A stretch of 64,000 nt of DNA, taken from the NCBI GenBank assembly GCA_009739215.1, contig VSJF01000005.1, forward strand, positions 682,001 to 746,000, written 5' to 3'. Positions 38,063-48,300 of this stretch are shown in pieces. Below the pieces are notes generated by a model. That model was not told the DNA's origin. It ran no database searches and was given only the letters and a program-made list of their open reading frames with translations. Source of the DNA: Floccularia luteovirens. Taxonomy: Eukaryota; Basidiomycota; Agaricomycetes; Agaricales; Squamanitaceae. The position numbers and the translations under genes were made by a program. Position 1 is the stretch's first letter; the number at the start of each line of letters is the position of its first letter.

Positions 38063-40233
38063 TGTCCTTGATCTATCATCTCGTATTCATTATACATCAC
38101 ACTCAGGCTTGCTCATGATGCGCATTTATGCACTGTATGATCGAAATCGCTATGTTTTGGCTTCATTTATATAGTTTTCCCCGTCATTGCCATTGTGGTT
38201 GTCTGCGTGAGTGCCTCTTTGCCGAAATTCTCCACTCCAGCTAGAACCCTTCAGGTTGTATCTAGTGGGCTTTCGCTACCCAGAAGCCAGAGATAAGCCC
38301 TCTAAACTATGTCGGCTGCAGCACTCCAGTCAGTCACACTAGGTAAGGTTGGATATTTTTCGGTCTATGGATTTAACTGAATTATTGTTCCACACACAGT
38401 TCGATTCGTAAGAAATATTTCACTCACTTCAGAAGTATAATCATATCCAACATAGGTGATACGGCATTGTGGGCCATCATGCTGGCATTAGACACATCGA
38501 TTATCGTGTTGACGATCTACAAAACATTAAGACTCCATAGATAGATAAGGGAAAACCTTCCAATTCTAATCCTTCGTGATGGTACGTAGCTAGCCCAATA
38601 GGACCCAAATAATTTGTTTGAACTGAAACGAGATTCGAAATCAGGATTAATATATTACTTGTTTGTCTCCATCATCTGTACTACCACTCAAATTCCCTGA
38701 CATTTTCCATTTTCTGATAGAGCCATCATGGCAGCGAACCTAACAAACATATTGACATTTTTAGTAAGCACTCACTTCATAGTGGTGTCAGCTCAGTGGA
38801 GTGCCAGTGAGACCTTTTCTTTGTATTCCAAGTATAACTATGACGGCAAATTAGCCAGTCAACCACGGATCTGTGACCACTTTTTCGAATGTGTCAGGAT
38901 CAATCTTGCCCTTCTACCATCTGAATGTGTACTAACTACTAATGATGAAGGATATCTTCCGTGTTGATATCACGACAATTGCTCAATCTCAGGGACCCCG
39001 AACTCACAAATGGAACAACTAATGAGACACAGTACCGGACATGCTATACGCGAGATGTGAACCTGTTATCGACGATCATAGATCCTGCGACCTCATCCTA
39101 ATGGGCAGTCATGGAGCCACCCCGTGATCCAGAGTACCACAACCGTGAACTCGGATGATTTTGGACTTGGTTAGCTTGTAAGTTACTTCTTATCGCGGTT
39201 TGATCAATGCTGAACTGGTTGTGAAATTAGGTTTGATTGTTTCCACACATCTTATATACATTGTTGTGCCGTCATCTATATCTCTATCATATCACCCAGA
39301 AGCGATCTACTTCTTGGTTGATCATTATGGCATACTCATAAACGGGGATGGCTACATCATATAAAACCTTGGCGTCAGTGGTGTATAGACATCCATGCTA
39401 TGGACTTACAAATTAATATTAGAGTCATGCAACGGTTCGGATTCCTGCTCGCAGAGGTTGTATCTGAAAAAAAAAAAAAAATTGGATATGCCGACAGGGA
39501 TATGACTTCCGTTTTTCCTTCTTTTGCTTAGGGCGCGATTCCTTGGAACCCTTGGAACCATACGCCCACATGGTGCATGGTAGTTATAATCGAGGAGGAA
39601 GGATCGAGGGTTGCTAGTGATCGCTATCAGTTGGGAATTGAGATGACGAAGTGATCAGTAAATTAATTACTTCTCATGTTGAATATGATGTATTTCTGAC
39701 CCAGTAGCTCTCATCACTTCTGAGTTGAAAGTATCTTTATTCTCATCTGTGTCATGAACAGTTACGTTCGGAACTGATCCACTGCAGGGCATATATAGGA
39801 ACGGCATCACATTGTCGTTTCTGTGGAAAATCCTATATGCTATTCAATGTGAACAGGATTGACTGAGGACCAAGCATGAATTAAAGACGCCTTTTAACGC
39901 TTTGTAGTGTTGTGGGAGTTTATGGCATTGAATAAAGATGTTTGTGGTGAAGTCTGCCATGATTTTGCATTGATGCTATTACTAACTCAACTTACAAGTC
40001 TGTCCATCATATCATAGCAATTTGATCTGAGATTGAATCGATACATCGTGAGCGTCTTTTGAAGTTTAGGGATGTGAATGTTCCTGGTTTACAGGCATTG
40101 ATAGACAACGCTTTATGCAGAAAAAATGATAATACTAATACAACCTCAGATATTACTCGCGCTAGGTCAATTAGTAACACAGTAGTGTTTGCCAGATGTC
40201 CCGAGATATTGATAATGGTACGACAACTAAAAT
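38062..40233. other. 2.2-kb block unique to copy A
   Basis: This block sits exactly where copy A lost the 5' two thirds of MTO1 and has no counterpart in copy B. Its first kilobase holds a membrane-protein pseudogene. The rest (39060-40233) shows no recognisable gene. A run of 15 A occurs at about 39467-39481. No terminal inverted repeats or transposase motifs were seen. Confidence 0.6.
38113..39060 (+). pseudogene. DUF6533-like seven-helix membrane protein remnant
   Basis: Pieces in changing frames resemble the agaricomycete DUF6533-type membrane proteins: MRIYALYDRNRYVLASF, then after a frame slip VFPVIAIVVVC, later ALWAIMLALDTSIIVLTIYK, LILRDG, MAANLTNILTFL and QLLNLRDPELTNG. Order and spacing follow the family. 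The N-terminal DUF6533 part is missing, a frameshift occurs within the first helix, and stops interrupt the middle. The function of the family is unknown. The call rests on recalled family patterns. Confidence 0.5.
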
Positions 40234-41160
40234 ATGGTGTCCGACATACTCTACGTGAACAGCACGAAGCATGCTATAGCGACAACAAAATGAACCCGGA
40301 GGTGCTAAGAATACTTTAGCCCAGACCGAAATAGTTTATTATGTTTTGAAGGTGATGCCAAATAAAAACATTTCATTCGGAGTCATTGGCACTTGTTTAC
40401 AACTTACGACTGGGTGCGATAAATCTGAAATGTATGATTCACATTCAAACAATGACATGCTCCTGGTAGTAATGGTACTTACAATATTTATCCCTTCGCA
40501 GTCTGTCCGTGGCATCGGTTTGTTTGCTGCAAAATGTCTTGACACAATCCAGAATATGTTCACGTGTGCCATAGATGATTTCGACCTCCGTACAGGGAAA
40601 AGTGAAATGGGTCTAAAAGCCTGCACTTATGCTGTCGAAGTTAGGAAAGATGGACCCAATGAAACAGAAAATGTGTATATCGAAACACCAGACACTAGAA
40701 CAAACTGCCTTTGGATTAGGTTATGCCTGTCTCCGAAGATTTCTTTCGCATGTATACTCGTATAATGATGCTCAGGAACCCACCAGTACCATCCCATTGA
40801 ATTTGAGACACAACCCAATACATTGAGGGATGACGCAGCGTTAATCGATGAACCGATTGTTCCTGAGACCAATCCACCGAAAAGTCTAATGCAATGGGCA
40901 GTTCTTATCCTCAACACCACAAATACCACTCTCAAAGTGAGCAATACTGATATTCATCTACTGAACACATTGAATCATGCTATATAAGGTTGATCGAACA
41001 CGACACGCAGTCAACCTTTTTCGTACTGGAATGCTTATTTCAGTAGGAAGTAAATCATCGAATGCACCACAACTTCCTGACGTTCCTCCTCGAGAGGAAT
41101 CGTTTTCAAAAAATTTGGTAAACTCAGTTAAGATGAAGAACAGAAATAATTATGCAGTCA
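40234..41160 (+). pseudogene. Rieske-DUF455 gene remnant, copy A
   Basis: Homologous to 48018-49267. About 300 bp is deleted, including the Rieske CPHLGA cluster-binding box. The text joins the upstream sequence at about 40500 directly to the intron after CPWHR. Surviving parts include DFDLRTGKSEMGLKACTYAV (about 40580), NLFRTGMLISVGSKSSNAP (about 41013) and PPREESFSKNLV. It is cut at 41160, before the ferritin-like core, by the duplication junction. Confidence 0.85.
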
Positions 41161-42060
41161 TCAAGCCCTTATTTTTGAAACGGCTTTCCAGGTTCAGGTT
41201 TGTGTTGCTATTTGATGAACTTGCAGGTGTAACTCATGTGATTGTTTTCATTAGTGTTGCGACCACATCAACAAAGCCACCACCTGTTATTAAGGTGGAC
41301 ATTCGTCGCGTTCTCGACCGTATGCAAGTCCAATATAGGGAGACGAAAGGTGGTTTCGAATGCATTCACATACCATCAATCGATATATCTTCCGTTGATG
41401 GAAATACTGCAAAACAACATCACCAAACGACCGGTGCACCTGGTGAGACAGGACAAACTACTTCAGGGTTCCATCGCCCTTCCATTGTCAAGAAGGCGTC
41501 TAAACTTTCTTTCGGTGTGAAGCGCGAGAAGGGTAAAGATAGAGAGGCTGCCCTAGATAAAGAAAAGGATAAAGACAGGTTAGGAGAAACTCCTAGTCGT
41601 CTATCTGGAGCCACCACTCTTTCTGCTACATCAAGTGGTGGCTCGTCTTCTTTCTTCAATGTATCGTCAAATCACACGGTGACCGCTCAGGACTAGCACC
41701 TCGGCGGTGCTTCTTCCGGGACTGAAGGTTCTCAAATTCTACGCTCACACTCCCCCATGACAAAAAAAAAAGATACTCCCTCCAATCCCTCGTGACTTTG
41801 GTGCACCCCTTTAAAGCCCTAGCCCTCTACCTACAGGTGAAGTTGACCGAGACGTCTTCGAGAGCATGAGCAATAACTCGTTGAGCGTACTTTAAGATCA
41901 ACATAGTAAAAGTGAGCCTATACTCCCCCTTTCTCTTTTTAGAATTGTTGATCTTATTCTATTCCTCTTCTTATCATAAGGCCCCGTGGTTACCTCTATA
42001 TGGAATCCAATCCCGAAGGAGTAGTGACGGTTGGCAATATCAAAGGTTAGCCAGGCAAGT
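41161..42060 (+). pseudogene. KIN1 C-terminal fragment, copy B
   Basis: This is a duplicate of the KIN1 linker and KA1 region without any kinase domain. It reads [20 protein letters not shown] and onward exactly like KIN1. It then hits a stop at 41694 (GACTAG for GACCAG), shows several indels (41760-41815), and has a frame break in the KA1 part, where [11 protein letters not shown] is lost. About 360 bp (41225-41584) is identical or nearly identical to 33402-33761, while the flanks have diverged. Confidence 0.9.
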
Positions 42061-42697
42061 CTTCTGTGCAGTGTCCGCAATGCTTTTTCCGTCCACTGTT
42101 TCTCTCTTTCAATTTTTTTTCCACTTTTTCGATTATCAAACACCCTTTTCCGGGGATTATAAACTTATCCTCCCATGTCTGTAATGCTTTTACTCCCTTA
42201 GATATGCTTATTATGGGTCGTTGATTTAATAGTATTGAGTACATGTTATGAATTCAAACAAAGAAAAGAACATCCTCATGAATTACATCCTTATTGGTTT
42301 ACATAGTAGATGAGATTACTGCAGTTATTTTTAAAGTCGTTCTGTTGAAAGTAAATAGACATTGAAACTTGTGACTAGTTGGTCCCGAAACGGTCCGGAT
42401 TCAGCGCCAGCTTCATCAACAATGAACCGATTTTGAAAGGATTTCACTGAACATGTTTTGTAGATACAGAGACACATATTACAGTAGGGCTTTATCGGAC
42501 ACCAATCGCATTTGGTTTCTAGATGACTGGTTAGGTTTCCCAGTCTTTCAACTCAAATACTCACATGGGAAAGCAAAAAATGCTAACTACTTACTTTTTC
42601 CATGCAGATAATGTAGCTTCGCTTCTTGTGATTTCTCAGGTCGATGAAGGTTCTGTGAACAGGGGTAATACTTACGCGGAGTGGTCTTACATCACAC

Positions 42698-45010
42698 ATG
42701 GCTTCGAATTCGGAATCCACTTACCCTTATATGAGGCCGGATGATGGGGAAGAAGATCAGAGGTGCTCTTCAGCTTTCGTCCTCTAACTCATTGTACAAG
42801 GTCTTTTTGACTGACTGTCAGGAATGAAACCTAGTTTGAATTATGATTCCATTTTGAAGCCGCACCTTGGTATGACTGGTACCCAGCTTAATATATGGGT
42901 TACTGTGGCATGTGCGACGGCTATGACTTTGTTTGGTGGGTTATTCCTCTGTGGTGTTATTATATGTACGTCTTGATTGAGCTCACCTACAAACGTTGCA
43001 GGATACGACCAAGGTGTTTTCGGTGGGATTATTGTCACCCAGGATTTCTTGGATGTTATGGGAAATCCAGACCCAAACCTTCAAGGAACAATCGTGTCGT
43101 TATTTGACATTGGGTGGTGAGTTGAACTTCTTTACATTATAAGGTCTGAATATCACGTTAAATGAGAATATAATGCAGCTTTTTTGGTGCCATGTCAACA
43201 ATTGTGTATGGTGAGAGCACGCTTGTATGCCATACTCATTTGGTTGGTGTTCATACAATTCAAGGGGAGCATCTTGGCAGGAAGAAGACTCTTTTCTTGG
43301 GAGTGATAATTATGTCTATTGGGGCAATCCTCCAGACTTGTGCGTTCTCGGTTGCCCAGATGATAGTGGCAAGGTTAATTACAGGTACGTTCGTATCGTT
43401 CTCGTGTCATCTATCTCGTTCATTTTTTATTTGGTTTACATAGGAGTTGGAAATGGGTGAGGAAGACAATTCTGGAGAGGATTATCCTTTTGATGCATTA
43501 TTTTTAAGTATGATCACCACTACCGCACCAATTTGGCAAAGCGAGACCTCAAAACCTACCTGGAGAGGTAAGGTTGTTGTCTTCGAGACGATGTAAGTAT
43601 TCCTATTACTGTAGCCTCAGCACAAGCTTATCTTAGTTCAATTCAGTATGACTATAGCTGGTTTTTCACTCAGCAATTGGATGACATATGGCTTCAGCTT
43701 TGTTAAGGGAAGCATATCCTGGAGATTCCCTATTGCATTCCAGCTTGTTTTCTCAGTTATTTTGCTCTCGACAATACCTTGGCTGCCGGAAAGTCCCCGT
43801 TGGCTCCTGGCCCATGGTTATGAAGATGAGGGTGTCCGTGTCTTGGTCGCCTTGGAAGGAAATCAGGCTTCAGCAAAGGACGACATTATCATTAGTCAGA
43901 AAGAAGAAATTATTGAAGCTGTCAGGTTGGAGAAGGAAAATGCCCCTGCGTGGAGGGACATAATCCGTGGAAACACTGGAGATACTGGCATGATTCAAAG
44001 ATTGATTTTGGGTGCTGGTATGAACAACTCAGAGCTTTGGTACGACACGTACTGAGAAGCATTGTACAAGGTACCCAATGGATGCAACAACTCGTTGGCA
44101 TCAACGTTACCAGTTACTAGTATGTGTTTTATTTATGTTCTCGAATTATATGTTCACAGTTTGGGCTTGTAGCTTGCCCCTTGTTCTCCAAAATTCAGTT
44201 GGGTTATCAAACAATTTGTCCCGCCTCTTAGCTGCATGCAACTCCGTTTCATACCTGTGTTTTGCATTCATCGGTCTCCTTCTCATAGACAGAGCTGGTC
44301 GAAGAAATTTAATGATGTGGGGTGCCGCAGGACAATGCATTTGCTACATCTTCATCTCTGCTCTTCTGTCAAAGACCGATGATCCGATAAACGGCCGAAA
44401 GTTTGGAGCAGGAGCAACTGCATTCTTCTTTTTGTACTATTTCTTCTTCGGGATTTGTTGGCAGGTAATGAAAGATTTCGATGTTTGGTAGCCCATTTTC
44501 CTGACGCTGACATTTTTCAAAGGGCATTCCGTGGCTATACCCAACTGAAATCAATAGTTTGTCAATGCGAACTAAAGGTGCGGCGTTAGGAACTGCATCG
44601 AACTGGTATGATTCTCTGCTGTTTTTCGGGTGGTCATCTAACGATATTATCACAGGATATCCAACTATATCGTGGTGCAAATAACACCAACTGGTATTGC
44701 AAATCTTGGCTGGAGATTCTACCTTATCTGGGTGGTTTTCAATGCTGTCTTTGTTCCTGTAAGTTTTAGAACCCCTCGGACATAAACATACCATTAATGA
44801 AATGTCACTCAGTTGGTATGGATGGTATACCCTGAAACTGCGAACAGGACTTTGGAAGATATAGACAAGTTATATCGGGAGAACAGTTCGATGATTCTTG
44901 TTTACAAGAATGAAGAGGCTATCCAGATACCGCGACCTCAGCGTTTTATAAATGCTGATGTGGAACGTATCATGGCAGTGCGTACAGTAACAGCTACTGA
45001 TTTGAAATAG
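42698..45010 (+). CDS. MFS sugar transporter, copy B
   Basis: A paralogue of the 35121 gene, with all splice sites and motifs intact: MASNSESTYPY at the ATG at 42698, SLNYDSILKPHLGMTGTQLN, GEHLGRKKTLFLGVIIMSIG, PWLPESPRWLLAHGYEDEGV, LLIDRAGRRNLMMWG, IPWLYPTEINSLSMRTKGAA and MVYPETANRTLEDIDKLYRE. The tail ends TVTATDLK (stop 45008-45010), against TVAATD in copy A. Differences cluster in introns and at the termini. The central exon around PESPRWLL is almost identical to copy A. The gene is convergent with MTO1, 183 bp away. It is likely a functional recent paralogue. Confidence 0.92.
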
Positions 45011-45193
45011 TTTTAGAACTCGATATTAATAAAATGGGATAAAGCAAATCTGAGTACCCCGCACCACTTTTTTTTTTTCGAGATGCCATGCCAAATATCA
45101 AGCAGGCTAGAACATATCCTCTTAATATGACTATTGGCTTGTCACCAATCAACCTTATTGATCGCGGTAATTATGGTATGACGCGAATACAGT

Positions 45194-48052
45194 TTAGGTT
45201 TGTAGTATATTTCTCGGGGTCCTATCTTCTCGCCAAGCTCGTTTTGAATGTTTCAACAAAGTAATAACAGACGTGGGGGTCATGCCTTCCATACGTTTTG
45301 CAGCACCCTTGATTTGGGGTGTCAGTCGAGTGTATAATTGGGGGGAAAGATACACACAATACTTGTTGGCCGTACAATTGATAATCGTTCGGCTACCTCG
45401 GAACTGAGACCAGATACGACAGAATAGTCCATTTGTGGATCTAAGAGTAGATTTTCATCTTCCATGAATGTACGTAGGTCGCTGTCCTGTCTGGCCAGGT
45501 GTGCTTCGTATTGTCCTTTGGATGTGTCAGGAAAATAATTAGATTATCTGACTGCATCAACGCACCATCGACATCTATTCGTGACAATATCTGAGGATCC
45601 ACATGCAATAGTTCGGGAACAATGCTAGTCAACCTAGCTGATGTCACTCCAGGATAACGTAGCAGATCGAAAGCACTATTCAGGCCAAGTAAGGATTGGT
45701 AGAAAGATTACATTGCAGCTTTTTACTTACGTCCGGTATACACCATCTCGTTGGATGTTAAATCCATGGTTGGCCCATCCCTATTGAATTAGCAATTAAT
45801 AGGGGTTAGGAATATCAATGATGAGCTATATACTTGTGGACTTAAAGATATGGACTTGAGAAGTGTAATTGTGTCAACAATGGTCCGCCTCACCGACTCA
45901 AACACAGACCACCTTGAGTCGGATACAACTCCCGAATGGTGACCTGGTAGAACACAAATAGTAAGCATTCTACGTACGGGGGTGAGCGAAATGATGCACA
46001 CCTTTTTCGGTGAGGCGTAAATCAGCATTATCACTGCGGATGGACATTCGGTATTCAGATCTAGAAGTAAACATGCGATCTTTGGAAAGAGTAAATAGCA
46101 TCCCACATTTATATGCAAGATAAACATACAAGGTTCTTCGGCACCTTTAACAATAAGGTCATCAATCATCACTCCAGTGAATCCATCTGCTCGTGTGATG
46201 ACAAAGGGAGGTCGTTGGAGAGCAGCTAAGCCTGCGTTGATACCTGCTACAGCACCCTGAGCGGCAGCCTCTTCGTATCCTGTTGTACCTATGGAGAAGT
46301 ATGTCAGGAATAGCATCAGCGAATAAGATAGAAAGTACCGTTGATCTGTCCTGCGAGGAATAGTCCCTTGATAATATCGTTCAAAATTCAGCTATTTATT
46401 AGTATGTTAAGGACATACTTGGATTCGCTTCGTTTCCAGAGTTGCTAAAACCTATAGGTTAGATAAAGTAGGAACTCTGTAAGATGTGACTTACGTCCTA
46501 GTTCACGTGGATCAATGTAGTCATATTCAACACCATAAGCGGGTTTAACCATCTTGACATTCTCAAGTCCTGGAATAGTGCGCATTATTGGCTCTTGTAA
46601 TTCTTCGGGCATGCTACAGGAGATCCCGTTCGGGTAAATTACATCTGCAGGATCATCAATTGTTATTCCCGATAGAAATAGAAACACAATTCACCCGAGT
46701 CATATCCCTCCGGTTCTAACCACACATTGTGACGAGCTTTATGACCAAACCGTATAATCTTAGCCTCAAGTGAAGGACAATAGCGGGGTCCTAGGTCTTA
46801 TTGAATATTGACAGCTATAGAATATATTTAGTTTTACCTTTCTTGGATTCTTGGATGTGACAACTCAGATGCAAATTATCCTTTATCATCTGATGGGTGA
46901 CGGGTGTAGTAGCAGTTAAGAAGCAAGTGAGTTGCTTGTCCTGACCGAAGAAATGAATTTAATATTGTCGCTATTGATGAGGTTTGTGTAAAGTTTTACC
47001 GCATTGTCAACTGTACGATTCAAAAAGCTAAATGGTAGTGGACTGAGGTCACCTTCCTGTCTTTTCATATTAAAAAAATTTATTGTGTTTCCATCAAGTC
47101 GTGCAGGAGTTCCTGTTTGCAGTCGTCCTAGCCGGAATCCGGCGGATTTTAGAGACGCAGAAAGGCCAACTGAGGGTGCTTCACCAAGCCTTCCAGCAGG
47201 AAACCTTTTGAGGCCTAAAGCACAACTCAGTTACTGCTCTCTTGGAAATTTCGACCAATATACCTATATGTATCTCCCCAGACAAGAACGTCCCTGTACA
47301 AATGACTACTTGTTTGCAAGGTATGACCTCTCCAGAATCTATCTTGCATCAGAAATATACCAAATAATGTTACTGAGAGATGATTCACCAAGTTGGACTC
47401 CTGTTATTCTACTTTGTTTACCTGTATCAACCTCGGAATGGTCGAAGACAAGGTCAAAAACACTTCCTGAACGTATATCTAGGCCGGGGTAACTTCCAAG
47501 AATCTCTTGCATAGTTGATTTATATATTTTGCGGTCAATTTGGGCTCGAGGACCCTATGGTATTGACTTACAAATTCGTCGTTTGGTGCAGAGATGAAAA
47601 TTACGCACCCAAACAGCAGCTCCCTTTGAACGATTCAGCATATGGAACTGGATGCCAGCCTTGTCTAGCTTCGGGCATAAGTATTACGAATCAATCATAA
47701 TCATGAATAGAATTCACCTGCGACACGTCCCATTACTCCGTCTAAGGCATCAACTTCGCGAACAAGTGTTCCTTTGCCGACTCCACCAATAGATGGGTTG
47801 CATGAAAGTTGACCAATGGTATCCACATTTTGGGTCAGCAATAGTGTTTTCGCACCAGTCCGGGCTGCCCCAGCTGCTGCTTCACATCCTGCATGACCTC
47901 CACCAATTACACAAACTGAAGACATACGTTCAGCATACAGTGTAAAACATTAAGGGTATGGCGGCCAAACCTTCGTATCCGGAAATCTTGCCGTTTGAAT
48001 AACTTCGAAATAACCTTTGTCCGACATATTTTACGTGAACAGCACGAAGCAT
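45194..48052 (-). CDS. MTO1: MTO1/MnmG mitochondrial tRNA-modifying flavoprotein
   Basis: This FAD enzyme acts with MSS1/MnmE to place the carboxymethylaminomethyl group on U34 of mitochondrial tRNAs. Splicing puts the start at the ATG at 48052. It gives a basic presequence [18 protein letters not shown], then [20 protein letters not shown] (Rossmann GxGxxG). The next blocks are [91 protein letters not shown] and [20 protein letters not shown]. The C-terminus is [20 protein letters not shown], then [15 protein letters not shown], with the stop at 45194-45196. About 14 introns were resolved without any frame break. Length is about 640 residues. This copy is functional, and copy A is a pseudogene. 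Confidence 0.94.
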
Positions 48053-48300
48053 GCTCTAGCGACAACAAAATGAAGCCGGAGATGTCAGAATATTTTGGCC
48101 CTGACCGAAATAGTTTGTTATTAGGCTTTGAAGGTGATGCCAAATAAAACATTTCATTGGGCGGGCTTGAGAACGATCATTGGCACTTGGTACAGCTGAG
48201 TGTGATAAATCTGAAATGCATGACTCACATTCACATTCAAACAATGACATGCTTCTGTTAGTAATGGCACTTACAATATTTTATCCCTTCGCTGAGGTCT
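48053..48300. promoter_or_regulatory. divergent promoter, MTO1 / Rieske-DUF455
   Basis: This is the head-to-head spacing between the MTO1 ATG (48052) and the start region of the Rieske-DUF455 gene. Part of it is also present in copy A (40280-40500). No specific site is named. Confidence 0.45.

Larger units (their letters stand above)
33344..41160. repeat. tandem duplication, copy A
   Basis: This is the first unit of a head-to-tail duplication. It begins inside the KIN1 exon at TCAAGCCCTTATTTTTG and ends inside a Rieske-DUF455 exon remnant at TATGCAGTCA, where it abuts copy B. Contents: KIN1 3' end (intact), sugar transporter A (intact), MTO1 remnant, a 2.2-kb block absent from copy B (38062-40233), and a Rieske-DUF455 remnant. 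Confidence 0.9.

Noticed and set aside
38062..40233. DNA transposon or LTR element as the source of the block in copy A
   Set aside because: No terminal repeats, target-site duplication or element protein could be seen. Only the membrane-protein remnant is recognisable.
40059..40319. 86-codon plus-strand frame (KFRDVNVPGLQALIDNALCR ...) as a possible transposon protein
   Set aside because: It begins with TTG, its last part is the reverse of the MTO1 5' exon tip, and no transposase or reverse-transcriptase motif is present.
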